Source: Blasia pusilla
Lineage: Eukaryota > Marchantiophyta > Marchantiopsida > Blasiales
Reading direction: 5' to 3'
NCBI GenBank assembly: GCA_050084515.1
Contig: CM114271.1
Coordinates: 53,940,001 to 54,004,000, forward strand
DNA: 64,000 bases
The translations under genes and the position numbers were made by a program. Numbering within the stretch: position 1 is the stretch's first letter; each line of letters begins with the position of its first letter. A model generated the notes under the pieces. It saw only the letters and a list, made by a program, of their open reading frames with translations, was not told the DNA's origin and ran no database searches. This document shows, in pieces, positions 24,436-36,430 of the stretch.

Positions 24436-25290
24436 ATATGACTCTAATAAAGGACTAGGTTGAGTCATTGTTCGCAATAAATGACTCACGAAGACTCAGA
24501 ACCAAATCGTATATATGATATGACTCTCACTACTAGGTTGGTAGATGACTGCAGTCATTAGCTAATTAGTCATTGATACATGACTAAAATGTCACATGTG
24601 AGAGACACGTCAGAGTGTCATGGTGGCGTGTGACATGGCAAGAAGAAATGACATGGAAAAGTGAGCATCAAATCCTGTATTGCCACATGTCATACTTCGG
24701 ATTGCTATATTAGTTAGGCTCAATGAGACAATGACATGTGCGATGATATGAACGAATGACAGAGTGACATGTGGTTGAAATGATTGAGTCATACATACCA
24801 ACCGGGTCATTTCCCATGACTGCATAAGTCATTAAATATGACTAGATTTGTTCGCAGTTACAATTATTTTGGTCATCCTATGTGTGGTATAGTTGTATTT
24901 TATAACTAGGTGAGACATTATATTGATGGTTTAAGTCATTTATCTCATGTCATTTATGATTGTACAAAGTCATATTTCCTAACCATTTGAGTCATTGGGA
25001 TGGTTTGAGTCATTAATTTCATGTCATTCATGATTGTACAAGTCATATCTCCTAACCATTTGAGTTATTGTGTCGGTTTGGGTCATTAATCTCATGTAAT
25101 TCATGACTGTACGAGTCATATTTCCTAACCATGTGAGTCATTGTGTTGACTGTATGAGTTATTATCATGACTAGATTAGTTATATTATTACCACTAAATG
25201 ATATTTTGGTCGTCTGAGTTATATGGCATATAGTATTAGTCATTCACACAACCCTATCAGTTGTGGTTTATTACTAGATCATGTATTGTT
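24436..25290. repeat. CACTA-A subterminal repeat region
   Basis: Dozens of short direct and inverted GAGTCAT/ATGACT motifs occur here, the type that binds TNPA in En/Spm elements. Within it, three tandem copies of a unit of about 74 bp start at 24929, 25003 and 25076 and end near 25148; each opens GTTT(A/G)(A/G)GTCATT and includes CATAT(T/C)TCCTAACCAT. Confidence 0.85.
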
Positions 25291-25779
25291 CACAATTTGC
25301 CGTTGCTCCTCCTAGTGATTGTTAAATCAGAGGAGTTACTTTGGTAAGTAAGTGGTGGTCATCTAAGTAACATAATCCTCTTAACATAATTAGAGATTCT
25401 CTCAGATCCAACAAGGAGTAATGTGTGAATACAAGTAACATAGACAATGGTGAGGATAGACAGAATCTCAATCTAAAGGTCTAGAAGAGGGACATATATC
25501 GAGCAAGTAATTTTAAGATACATGCTATTTACAATGAATATTGGAAACTCCAGATACATTACAATCAAACCATTCTCTAATTGATGAAGCTAAAAAATAG
25601 ATGATTCTTTGTATGGAAGAATCAAAGTATTTACATCTCAACAAGCTGCAATAAGGAATCAAGAGCATATGGAAGCCAAACTACAAATGAATGAACTGAT
25701 AGAAACATTGTGAAAGTTTAAACATTTTTTAAAATCACAAAATCTAGAGATCCTAATGAACTTGCTTCTTAAGATTAAA

Positions 25780-27240
25780 CTTTGTCCAAATGATTGAAGT
25801 TCCAATTGCATCTCCAAATGTGAGTTGAGCAGGTTCGTCCATTGTATTCAACTCTTATAGTTGGTAATCTGGTTGAGAAGTATCCTTAAGGTCCACTCAA
25901 ACTAATCCAGTACCTATATCTTTCCCATGGAACTTGTCTCGCCTATTCAAGCCCAAAATTACTCCATGACCCAAAATATTATGATTGAGTTTTGGCTGTG
26001 TTAGATGTACTTCATCTCCCAAACAAAGCTACATACATACTAGATCATAACAGAAAGTTAATGGTGAATATAACAACATTATCAAACTTGATAAATTAGT
26101 ATATTCTCAATCATTACCTTGGTGAAGGTCCATCCAACTATTGGTAAAGTCCTTGAAAAGTTGACAAGCCCCACTTGGTTGGGTACCATAAATAAGAATA
26201 CAAACACAACAACTCATCCATTGTCGTCACATATCTACGAAAACACACATGAAATGTGAAGGCAAAAAGTGAAAGCATGATTATTTTACCCTTTGCTTCT
26301 TGATGTTTAGTACTTTTGGGTCACACTCTAACTCACTATCCACACTTGCAACCATCTTAGTGATTGCCTTTATCTTCTTCTTGATCTTTGGTGAAGCTTA
26401 TATGTCCACTATTGCTTCACCTATAGAACATTAAACTTCAAAAAGATTAATGTATGGAAGAATATTATCACTTGAGAAAATTCTTAATTTCACCACTCAT
26501 AAACATGGATTGGTTGTTGCTGCCATATATGCAGTTTGCTCCCATTCTTCACATGTACTTCAACATTCCTAAATCTCAGCAAGTGCAAATGGCATAATGA
26601 AAACATGGATTATAAAGAAAATAGAGTTGAGCTATGTACTATAGGATATTGTAGTAGTCACAAATTTAGCTTTGTCACTGTTGTTTATAAGACGAGTATG
26701 ATCAAACTTCTCTTAACCTGCACAAGAGCAACAAGAGAAAAGCAATGCAAATACCAATAAATTCTGGTATGGTCATAGTGAGGCGAGTGAGTAAACTCTT
26801 ACCATGTCCAACTTGAAATCATCAGTGTTGAAATATGGAATAGAGGTATGGAAAAATTGGAAAATATAGGCAAAAAATGTGGCAAATGCTTGAGTGTTAC
26901 CTTTTATCATTATACTTATTGCTCAACATCTGGCTCACCACATCAGCACTGTGGACTTTCTCACTTCCTGTGGAATTTCATATTTATATTGCACTTCATT
27001 GTATTGTTATGGTACACCTTCATTAAAAATTTCCAACTTGAAATAGATAATACGAGTGATTGAACCTACTAGAAGACACCTCAAAGATTTTCACCAATGA
27101 AAGTAGTCATATCTTCAAAGCCAACATTCATGTGAGGCTTTGTCCTCCTTTTCTTAGTGGGCTTTTTAGCCCCCACAAGATTCTTAAGATTGTTCGTAAG
27201 CTTATGCGATCCTTGTTGACGCCCTACACAAGCCATACAT
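25780..27240 (-). pseudogene. TNPA-like CACTA accessory protein, C-terminal relic
   Basis: On the minus strand the segment about 26030-25780 reads LGDEVHLTQPKLNHNILGHG, then RDKFHGKDIGTGLV, then DEPAQLTFGDAIGTSIIW. It closes with the GDAIG..I.W signature of the plant Transposase_23 (TNP1/En/Spm) domain. The homologous segment of CACTA-B (about 42330-42070) matches it throughout (GDHVLLTQ/TKPKLS.., RDKFHAKDIPLGMV, ETFGDALGSSMLWP). A lysine-rich patch near 26370 and weakly coding pieces up to about 27240 are probably upstream exons. In-frame stops interrupt it. The protein would bind subterminal repeats and assist TNP2; this copy is defective. Confidence 0.6.
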
Positions 27241-27321
27241 AGAAAAATTTAGACCATGATGTGGAAATAAGAAAATCTGATTAGAATTTAGAGTCTTATC
27301 ATCTTGCCGTTGGTGGGGGAC

Positions 27322-28315
27322 TGTCGCGCCCCTACTCTCCTTGAACGTCAATCTTTAGTGTTGCGGAAGCGTACGTTCAGTAGGTCACGATCTCATCACC
27401 GATCTGCACCCAAACACGCACTCTCGTAAGTCGGGTCTGGGCCAACCAGCGTTCCAACCCACCGAGTTCTCAACTCAGCATCTCATCAAGCTCAGCCTTC
27501 CTTAATCCCTACTTTCCAACACATGGCAAGTCCTTCAAGACTTGGAACACACTTCCTGGTTAGTCCAAGGATCTGAAATGGCACCCGCGCGCCTAGCGAT
27601 CCCAACTGTTCAGCGGTCCTCGTGTGAGTTCCAAACCGAGACCCAAGTAATTGAGTCGCGGGGTGAAATCCAAGAGGGATGTCTAAAATCGCCTCAATAG
27701 ACTTGGTGCAGGTTTTCCCACCTAACTCCCAAACTCGCGTTCCGTTCCATACCCTTGAGCCGGCCCGCGGCGCCCAAAGTGGGGTTCGGGTTCCAAGCAC
27801 TCTCGAAGACCTTCCCCCTTACTAGTACTTATGGGGTTCTCCAATAAAACCCCCCCCCCCCTTGGAAAAGGAGGGTCGGGCCCTTCATTGTGGCCCTCAA
27901 CCCGACTCTACTTACAGTCGTTTCCGGGTTGTTTCTCAACCGCTGCTAAAGCGTTTGCAAAGATCTTTAGTGCGTTTGAACCGGCTTTCCATAAGCTTCT
28001 AACGCACCCTTATTTAATCCAAACGCATCTTGGCGCTAAAAGTTATGGCCATAAATACAGTAGGAAACTCTCAAACGCTAGTGGCGTTCCAAATCCGGAT
28101 TCTTCCTTTTGGCAACCCACTTTCTAGATTCGACTTCTTTTAAGTCTCAATCCGCGTTTGGTCCAGGTTTCTTGTTCGCGACCACAACATCTGAAACGCG
28201 ACGCCTCGCTCGCGTCTCGTCTCTTGTCTTTGAGACTACTCCAACGCACAAACCATCTTAGCGTGAGCCCGCTAATGTTCCGCTTGGCACTCGTTTGGTC
28301 ATGAGGGTCGCGACA
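27322..28315 (-). repeat. Chromovirus 3-prime LTR
   Basis: It begins TGTCGCG and ends CGCGACA on the + strand, and pairs with 33653-34644. Differences are roughly a dozen substitutions, mostly transitions, plus short indels including a longer C-run near 27849. The 690 bp between this LTR and the chromodomain stop (28316-29004) is non-coding. Confidence 0.95.
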
Positions 28316-28328
28316 CTCACCCCTCTTT
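28316..28328 (-). other. Polypurine tract
   Basis: Immediately internal to the 3-prime LTR, the minus strand reads AAAGAGGGGTGAG, the purine-rich second-strand primer site expected there. Confidence 0.8.
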
Positions 28329-29004
28329 AGAGGTTGATGCCCTCATCAACACAAACGTTTGTTATGTCAAGTCTCCTGGGCAGCCTATCCCTTGACATTG
28401 AATTGCGTTCTGGTGGCTAACCGCAATTCCTCTTAGTCTATAGTTGTCGCTTTGCCACACTTAGAATTATTAGCCTCTCCTCTTTGATAAGCCTGGACAG
28501 GTTCCAAAGAACTTACATATCAAATAAGCTAACTAAGTGTGTAACCTTAGACTCTTATGGCTCACTCTTGTAAACATCACACCTGTTTACCTGGTCTACA
28601 AATCATACTACTATTGGGTCGCTCTCGTATTCGACTTAGGCGCGTCACTAAGTTTACTTATGAAGCCACAAGTAAGATCACCCCAAGCCCCAAGACAGAT
28701 ATCATCTGCCCCGCCGATGCTAGGGCGAGCCCGAGTGTAATCCAACACAAGGTCCTGTTCTAGGTGCTTATCCACATACGAGCTCTCACCTCAAATACTC
28801 CTTGTCTGTCCTCTTGACTTACATCCTAAGTCTATGATGAACGACTCATAGCCATGCACTACCACATACAAATTGCAATCAACTCTGGCATCGAATCTCC
28901 AAATCCATACACTCCTTTATTGCAACACTAGCATATTCTAGTTACAACAACCTTCGGCCCAAGATTCCACTGGTAACAAGTCATGTCTCTAGCTTCTCCT
29001 CATA

Positions 29005-29390
29005 CTAACGCATGTGCTTCGCTTGTGTTCGCTTGAAGTCTCGCAACAACTCTTGCGCGTTTTCCAAGTCTGCCTTCGCAATCCAAGTCGCCTCCTTCAC
29101 ATGGTAGCCCTTCCATTTTACCAAGTATTCACACTTGTTGGCCCGACGCCTCGAACGTAAGATGGTTCCACCTCAAACTCCGGCTCTTCATTTATGATCA
29201 CCGGGTGCGGTCTCACTTCCTGTCTCCGCTCGAAACGTCCATTATCTTGAAGGTATTTCTTCAACAATAACACATGAAAGGTCGGGTGAATCTTGAACTC
29301 GTCCGGCAGCCTCAACGTATACACATCCTCAAACGGGTTTTTCACAATCACATACGGTCCAGCATACTTGGCAGACAGCTTCGCAGACAA
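29005..29390 (-). pseudogene. Integrase C-terminus and chromodomain (chromovirus)
   Basis: The minus strand encodes the GPY/F-type integrase C-terminal module (KYAGPYVIVKNPFEDVYTLR, then IHPTFHVLLLKKY). An acidic linker and, after a frameshift near 29165, a chromodomain core EYLVKWKGYHVKEATW follow, ending at TAG 29005-29007. Chromodomains steer integration to heterochromatin by reading methylated histone H3. A further frameshift separates this part from the integrase core. Confidence 0.85.
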
Positions 29391-29482
29391 CTCTTCCTTT
29401 CGGAAGAGTAAGGTTCTTCACACTCAACCACACTTGCTCTCCAACTTGGAATCGTACTTGGCGCCGACTCTTGTTAGTATGC

Positions 29483-30796
29483 TTAACGTACCTCATTTAA
29501 GCCTTTCCAAGACTTCGCCTCGCTCGCTCTTCCCGTTCGTGTTCGTGCCAATGTAGTACCCTTCGGAAGGGCTAGGTCAAGAGGCCCTTCTGGCTCTCGT
29601 CCATTTGCCAGGAGAAACGGAGATTCTCCTGTTGTAGAATTCTTGGTCGAGTTGTAGATGTACTCTGCCATGCTCAGCCACTTGACCCTGTCTCGTTGAT
29701 CAGCACTGACATAATTCCTTAAGTATTGATTCACGATAGAGTTCACCTTTTCAGTCTGTCCATCCGTTTGTGGGTGGAAAGCCGTACTGAAACTCAGCTT
29801 GGTCTTAAACCTTTTGAACAAGTGCTTCCAAAAAGCACTGGTAAACTTCGGATCCCGATCTGAAACAATGCTCCTCGGCAAACCGTGAACACGCCACCAG
29901 CTATCGAGAAACAGTTGCGACGTCGTATAAGCCATTGTGGAATCCACCGTCGGCACGAATCTCGCCAACTTGCTAAACCGATCAACAATCACAAGTATAG
30001 CGTTGTATTCCTCAGATTTCGGAAGACTCGTGATGAAATCCATCCTCACACTTTGCAAGGGTCCTTCTGGGATCGGCAAGGGATGCAACAAGCCCTCTTT
30101 CTTATCATAAGAGACTATATTCGCTTGGCAGGTCACACATGTCTTCACATATTGAGCAACATCCTCTTTCATGTTGGGCCAAAAGAACCGCTTCAACAGA
30201 ACAGCTAGCATAGATTTCTCTCCTTTATGTCCTGCCAAGCGTCCGTCGTGACTTTCTGCTAACACTTTGGTTCGCATCCTGCCTTGCCCTACATAGATCC
30301 TACTCTGTTTGAACCTTAGTGAACCGTGCCTCAAACTTATATTGGCCACCTTCTCACCCTGCTTCAACTTCCTCAGGTATTCCCTTGCGTGAGCATCCTT
30401 CCTATATCCCTCACAAATCCTTCTTTCCAGGTCTGTCCCTTTAGGGAACATTACTCTCAAGACCTGTGTCGTCAATGGCATTTGTTCCTCCTTGCGACTC
30501 AACGCATCTGGAATCACATTATCTTTACCTGGCTTGTGAATCAACTCAACATCCATCAACGCCAAGATATCATGCCATCGCAATTGCTTCGGTGTCACTC
30601 GATCCTGGGTCTCAAAATACTTGAGTGATATATTATCGGTGAATTCTCGAGTCCTGTGAAGCCCTAGATAATGCCGCCACTTCGTCAAGCAATGTACCAC
30701 CGCGAACAACTCTTTCTCGTGAGTAGGCCATCTCCTTTTAGTATCGCTAAGCTTCTTGCTCTCGTATGCCACCGGTCTCCCTTCTTGCACCAACAT
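29483..30796 (-). pseudogene. Chromovirus RNase H and integrase core
   Basis: An open stretch of 437 codons opens in RNase H (VAYESKKLSDTKRRWPTHEKE, HKPGKDNVIPDALSR). It continues into the H2C2 zinc-binding domain (H..H...CVTCQ) and the rve core with all three catalytic acids visible (MDFITSLP, VSDRDPKF, HPQTDGQTEKVN). The stretch is intact in itself but cut from RT (left side of the protein) and from the integrase C-terminus by frameshifts. Confidence 0.92.
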
Positions 30797-30882
30797 TCTG
30801 CAACCAAATCACTAGCATCGATATGCACTTCGAACGGTTTGTCAAACTCCGACAGCTTCAATACTAGTTCTTGCGATAGAAT

Positions 30883-31823
30883 CTACTTCACTCGGTTGAA
30901 TGCCTCATTAACTTCCTGGGTCCAAGTCGTGTTGGCAAACTTTGCTATCCAATCCGTGAGAGGTCTCACAATTCCCGAAAAGTTTTTCACATCAATGCAA
31001 TAGAACTGCACCGCACCTATGAACCTCCTCATCCCCTTTACATTAGATGGGGGTTCCCACTCGACAATCGCTTTCACCTTCTCCATGTTTGGACTGACGC
31101 CATCTGCACTGACCACGTGACCCAAGAATTTGATCTTGCTCAAACCAAATTCGCTCTTCTCTACATTCGCATACAGCTCATTTGCCCTTAGCTTAGACAA
31201 GACCGCTCCCACATGTCGAACATGCTCCTCTAGTGACTTCGAATAGATAAGTATGTCGTCAATATAGATGATAACATACTCATCCATTTCCTTGTGAAAA
31301 ATGGAGTTCATCAATGTGGTGAACGTTGGAGGCGCGTTACATAGACCGAAAGGCATCACTACAATTCAAAGGAACCGTATCTTGTCCTACACGCAGTCTT
31401 CTCCACATCTGCCTCGGCAATCCGAATCCGGTAATATCCTGACTTCAAGTCGATCCTACTGAAATATCTCGCGCCTGCCAGCCTATCGAAGAGATCATCT
31501 ATCCTCGGAAGAGGATAATTGTTCCGAACCTTCACTTTATTCAGCGCACCGTAATCAACACACAGCCTCATCTTTCCATCCTTCTTCTTTACAAAAAGAA
31601 CAAGTGCTCCATAAGGTGACTTGCTAGTCCTAATGTTACCCTTTTCCAAGAGCTCACTTAATTGCTTTTTCAACTCAAGAAGTTCCTCCTGATTCCACCT
31701 ATATGGTGCTTTTGAAGGCGGTTGGGAACCGGGTATGATCTCTATCATATGAGCAACGGCTCTATGTGGCCGCAATTCAGTCGGAAACTCATTTGTCAAG
31801 ACATCCTCAAACTCCTTGACCAC
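30883..31823 (-). pseudogene. Chromovirus reverse transcriptase
   Basis: The N-terminal part (31823-31359) includes [23 protein letters not shown] (fingers) and [15 protein letters not shown] (first catalytic Asp). The frame breaks at about 31359, where one T appears lost inside the [14 protein letters not shown] junction. The second part (to 30883) contains the catalytic YIDDILIYS (31266-31240) and LGHVVS thumb elements. The frameshift separates two catalytic halves, so no full RT can be translated. Confidence 0.93.
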
Positions 31824-31835
31824 TTCCTGGAGTGG

Positions 31836-32567
31836 TTATGGGATTCCCCTTGAAGCAGTGTCCTGATCTCTACGTATACTGCTTGTAGCCTCCCCCACTT
31901 GTCTCATCAAGCAGAGGAATCCATTCTCCAACTCGGTCATGCTCCTCCTTGTAATCGAGTTCACTAACTCCTTTTTCGCCGGAACCTCACGGACCAACCG
32001 CAGCTGTAACCGTTTGCCTTTTAGCAAGACGCTCAACCTTAAGGGTCTACATCTTAACTCCACCTCATACGCATCTAGGAATGTATTCCCCAAGACTCCG
32101 TCAATGCCATCCATTTCGCACACAATGAAATTCTCCTTCAACTCGAATACCCCGCATCCTACTGTCAAACCCAAGACCAAATCATAAGTCCGATGAGACT
32201 TGTCTCTTGCAAATCCTACTCGAATGGGCTCATCCGCCTTAGAGGTAGACAGCCCAAGTTCCTTCACGATTCTTGGGCTTAGGAAGGAGTGCGAAGCACC
32301 TGTATCCACGAGCAACAACACATCGTGATCAGCAATCTTGGATCTTAGGTACACCAAATTGTGCGTCCTCTTGGTGACCTGAAGGGACGTCTCGAGATCG
32401 CCCGCCAACAGATGCTTAACAGCAAACGCAATCATACTCCCATTACTAACCTTCGGTTTTGAACACACTTTCGCCAGGTGCCCCTGTTCGCCACAGTTGT
32501 AGCATACGACCTTGCCGTTCCCTGACTTCGAGTGTTGTCCTCCTTTTGGCTTCGCATGAAGTTTCAC
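31836..32567 (-). pseudogene. Chromovirus CCHC zinc knuckle and aspartic protease
   Basis: The Gag-type knuckle CYNCGEQGHLAKVC lies at about 32504-32463. The retropepsin with active-site LLLVDTGASHSF follows (DTG at 32306-32298), and later IDGVLGNTFLDAY. A TAA at its end (GIP then stop) sits where neighbours in the family continue into RT. Confidence 0.9.
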
Positions 32568-32684
32568 TCGTTTTGCTGCCGGGGCAGACGACTCCCCTGG
32601 ATCATGCTAGCCCCCACTCCAGACTCTTTTGAACGCCTCCTTATTTTTTGACTTCTTCGAAAAACCTTTTGGCTCGAAGGGTTT

Positions 32685-33509
32685 CTAGGTTTGGACCTCA
32701 TCGTCCCCAATCCGCTCCGCGAGCTTCAGAAGATCCGCGCAGGTATCTGGCAACGTCGGCATTCGGTAAAGGGCCTTTTCAACGCTCGGCTTGAGTCCAC
32801 TAATGAAGATAACCTTCTTTGCGTGCTCATCCATCTTTGGAATAGAAGTCAGTTTCGCACTAAACTCCCTCACATACGCGCGTAAGGAACCACTCTGCCG
32901 CATCCGCACGCATTCCACCATGTGGCGCAACCCTTGGTACTCCGGAGTGAATCGATCCCCAATCAACACCTTGAACTCCTCCCAACTCAGAGGTGACTGA
33001 CCGCCCATATATTCCTCTCGTTGAGCTGTCCACCATTATAGCGCATGATCCTTCACGAAAGTAACGGCTACCGTCACCTTGTCCTGCTCAGTTGCCCTCT
33101 ACGCCTCGAAGTACATTTCCAGTTCCTTAAGGAAATCCTTCACTTTCCGCGAGCGCCCCACCCCAGTGAATGGCGTGGGCAGGTTTGTCTTGCAGAGCTT
33201 TTTGCCCGGACTCGGAGTTCGGGTGGCCTCTAACTCTGCAATCCGCTTGCTTTGCTGGGACATCTGCTCCACCAACAGCTTCAACAAGTCCAACGTCTGG
33301 CTCGACTCGGTCTGTTCCCCTGAGTTTGGGCCCGATGGCCCGGCGGAAGGATTCGCCGGGCCCATCGGGACGTCCTCACGACTGGCACTCAGCTCTTCGG
33401 GAGTCTCCGTCTCCTCCATAGCTTCACGGTCCAACATTGGTTTCTCTTTTGGTTCACGTCGCTTGATTCGGCGCTTCTTGGGTTTTTCTCCCTCGATCGC
33501 CATTTTCAA
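32685..33509 (-). pseudogene. Chromovirus Gag
   Basis: It starts at 33509 with a basic MKMAIEGEKPKKRRIKRRE N-terminus, an acidic/Pro-rich linker and a coiled-coil-like LLVEQMSQQSKRIAELEA. A TAG at about 33099 interrupts the retrotransposon-gag domain. The domain continues (WEEFKVLIGDRFTPEY, LRAYVREFSAKL) to a second TAG near 32685. Confidence 0.88.
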
Positions 33510-33638
33510 GCCAACTCACTCAGATCTTCTCCTCATTTCTTGCGTCCCTCCTCGAGCGTCCGAGTCTAGCCGCTACCTTGAGTTTTCCCAAGCGTCCGGT
33601 TGATCCCACAACCCCAAGTTCTCGCTCACCAAGGATTA

Positions 33639-33650
33639 GCTCTAATACCA
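33639..33650 (-). other. Primer-binding site (initiator Met tRNA)
   Basis: Two bases inside the 5-prime LTR, the minus strand reads TGGTATTAGAGC. This matches the common plant initiator-Met primer site TGGTATCAGAGC with one change. Confidence 0.85.
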
Positions 33651-33652
33651 CT

Positions 33653-34644
33653 TGTCGCGTCCCTACTCTCCTTGAACGTCAATCTTTAGTGTTGGGAAGC
33701 GTACGTTCAGTAGGTCACGATCTCATCGCCGATCTGCACCCAAACACGCACTCTCGTTAGTCGGGTCTGGGCCAACCAGCGTTCCAACCCACCGAGTTCT
33801 CAACTCAGCGTCTCATCAAGCTCAGCCTTCCTTAATCCCTACTTTCCAACACATGGCAAGTCCTTCAAGACTTGGAACACACTTCCTGGTTAGTCCAAGG
33901 ATCTGAAATGGCACCCGCGCGCCTAGCGATCCCAACTGTTCAGCGGTCCTCGTGTGAGTTCCAAACCGAGACCCAAGTAATTGAGTCGCGGGGTGAAATC
34001 CAAGAGGGATGTCTAAAATCGCCTCAATAGACTTGGTGCAGGTTTTCCCACCTAACTCCCAAACTCGCGTTCCGTTCCATACCCTTGAGCCGGCCCGCGG
34101 CGCCCAAAGTGGGGTTCGGGTTCCAAGCACTCTCGAAGACCTTCCCCCTTACTAGTACTTATGGGGTTCTCCAATAAACCCCCCCTTGGAAAAGGAGGGT
34201 CGGGCCCTTCATTGTGGCCCTCAACCCGACTCTACTTACAGTCGTTTCCGGGTTGTTTCTCAGCCGCTGCTAAAGCGTTTGCAAAGATCTTTAGTGCGTT
34301 TGAACCGGCTTTCCATAAGCTTCTAACGCACCCTTATTTAATCCAAACGCATCTTGGCGCTAAAAGTTATGGCCATAAATACAGTAGGAAACTCTCAAAC
34401 GCTAGTGGCGTTCCAAATCCGGATTCTTCCTTTTGGCAACCCACTTTCTAGACTCGACTTCTTTCAAGTCTCAATCCCCGTTTGGTGCAGGTTTCTCGGT
34501 CGCGACCACAACATCTGAAACGTGACGCCTCGCTCGCGTCTCGTCTCTTGTCTCCTCTTTGAGACTACTCCAACGCGCAAACCATCTTAGCGTGAGCCCG
34601 CTAATGTTCCGCTTGGCACTCGTTTGGTCATGAGGGTCGCGACA
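33653..34644 (-). repeat. Chromovirus 5-prime LTR
   Basis: TGTCGCG...CGCGACA, 992 bp, partner of 27322-28315. It should carry the element promoter and polyadenylation signals. Confidence 0.95.
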
Positions 34645-34863
34645 GGGACCTTGTCATGGTGTGGATACTCTTGTCGTGGGCAAGTGCAATGATCTTGGAG
34701 AAGTAGGAGAAACGGGAAGGGGCAGGAGAAGGTCTCTATTGCATGAAGCTCTACGCCTCGCTAGAGATATTTTATGCTTTGGACAAGCCGTCATCCAACT
34801 CCCGAACTGTGTGGATTATCGATAAGGAAAGAGAGGTTTCCAGGGTCCGCACCTCTTTTTTGG

Positions 34864-35001
34864 AGGGCTTTGATTTCATAACCTCTTTAGCACAATGTAC
34901 TAAATCCCATGGCTTTGATTTCATTAGCTCTCTAGCAAAATGTTCTAAATCCCCAAGGCTTCGATTTTATAAGCTCTCGAGCAGAGTGTACTAAACCCCC
35001 A
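34864..35001. repeat. Three tandem copies of a ~46-bp unit
   Basis: Each copy contains GGCTT(T/C)GATTT(C/T)AT and, 30 bp on, a ...TGT(A/T)CTAAA box. The unit gives a short repetitive open frame with no known domain. It lies in the right part of CACTA-A. Confidence 0.75.
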
Positions 35002-35132
35002 CCGGCGGACGAGTAGAATGAGTAGTCTGGTGCAGAGTTTTGAGATGAACAAAGAAGCTCTAAACGACACTCTCTCTATACCTTACCTGATTAGTTGGAA
35101 TTCTGGCTCTTTCGGAAATGAATTGTGCTCAC

Positions 35133-35137
<5 letters not shown>

Positions 35138-35193
<56 letters not shown>
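35138..35193. repeat. (GA)28 microsatellite
   Basis: An uninterrupted GA run inside CACTA-A. Confidence 0.97.
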
Positions 35194-35197
<4 letters not shown>

Positions 35198-35527
35198 ACA
35201 ATGCAATGAACACCCGAATGTGTTAAGGTGATTTTGCTTAAGCATACCTATATAATCTCACTACAAAATCAGAAGGTCTGATGCGGACTCAACTTCTACC
35301 CAATAGTTATTATCGGGGTTGCATTCTTGATTTCTATAGGCTAAGATATTCCTAGTTCCTCGGGCTCCTTCGAATTTTATATGTCACACCTTGACATTCT
35401 GTTATCTCCCGTGAAACCTTATCGATTGCTCTATCCTAACACTCAATCTTGTCTTTCTTCTTGATGGCATAGCTCAATCTTGTATTTCTTCTGGGCTGGT
35501 ACTAGCTTTCCCAAAGTATGGAGACAT

Positions 35528-35530
<3 letters not shown>

Positions 35531-35581
<51 letters not shown>
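35531..35581. repeat. (GA)25 microsatellite
   Basis: An uninterrupted GA run, 340 bp from the previous one and also inside CACTA-A. Confidence 0.97.
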
Positions 35582-35583
<2 letters not shown>

Positions 35584-35950
35584 TGCTCATTTATTGGTTG
35601 GCATTCCACGGCTTCTCTTCCGTGAACTAATGGTAGAAATCTCCAAGCTTCTCGTGAATTGATAGCTATCTCCAAGGGATAAAAATGAAATGGCATCAAA
35701 GCACGTACATTTTCACCCCACCTCAACCTTCGGATTCCGATACATAGAATGCAAACGGACATATACATGGCGTGCACACGGTACCTCTCTTCTCAATAGT
35801 GTAGGCGGTGGTGCCTCTCTTCTCAACAGTCGCAACAATCACGCACTACATGTCGCCTCGAGTGAGAGTACTACTAGCAAGGGCACTTGTGAGTATGAAG
35901 CAGGTGGTGAAGCGGGCTTTGCATGAATGAAACTTTCTAATTGCGTGCAC

Positions 35951-36220
35951 GGGAGTTTCAGGGAAAGAAACAAGAAAGGAAGGGGAGGAAGAAAAGGAAA
36001 GGAAGGAAAGTTGTAGTTTAGTAGAGAAGTGAAGTGAAGGGAGGGGGGAAGGGAATCAAAGGAAATAAAGGGGAAATGAGGGAAGGCATTAAGAAAGGAA
36101 ACAAGAAAATATGAGAAGGGGAAACCTAAAGGAACGAAAGCAACAAAAAAACCTTAAGAGAAGGGAATCCAATGAGAAGGAGAAGAGGAAGAGAAAGGAA
36201 GGAGAGAAAACCTTTATGAA
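35951..36220. repeat. Long polypurine stretch
   Basis: About 270 bp of almost pure purine on the + strand (mixed GGAAAG/GAAGG units, not a simple microsatellite). Such a tract could form triplex or H-DNA structures. Confidence 0.8.
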
Positions 36221-36430
36221 AACTACTATTTGGAAAGGAAAGAACCCATTTGGAAATTAGCAGAACATACCCTAAAAAAATTACAAGCAAACTAATTTTC
36301 CAACCGTTCAATGGGCCTTAAAACTAAAATGCAGAAGACTAGTATCCTTTGAGACTTGAACGCTTCCAATCATGCTTTCCTTATTTTAAGTTGGAATTCA
36401 AACTGTTGTGCTTAATCCCCATCATCTACT

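Larger units (their letters stand above)
27322..34644 (-). mobile_element. Ty3/gypsy chromovirus nested in CACTA-A
   Basis: A complete 7323-bp LTR retrotransposon lies in minus orientation. Its LTRs of 994 and 992 bp (TGTCGCG...CGCGACA) are about 98-99 percent identical. A perfect 5-bp target duplication GGGAC (27317-27321 and 34645-34649) flanks it. Order on the minus strand: LTR, tRNA-iMet primer site, Gag with CCHC knuckle, DTG protease, RT, RNase H, integrase, chromodomain, polypurine tract, LTR. All domains are recognisable, but several in-frame stops and at least three frameshifts mean the copy cannot make its polyprotein. High LTR identity implies a young insertion. Confidence 0.95.
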
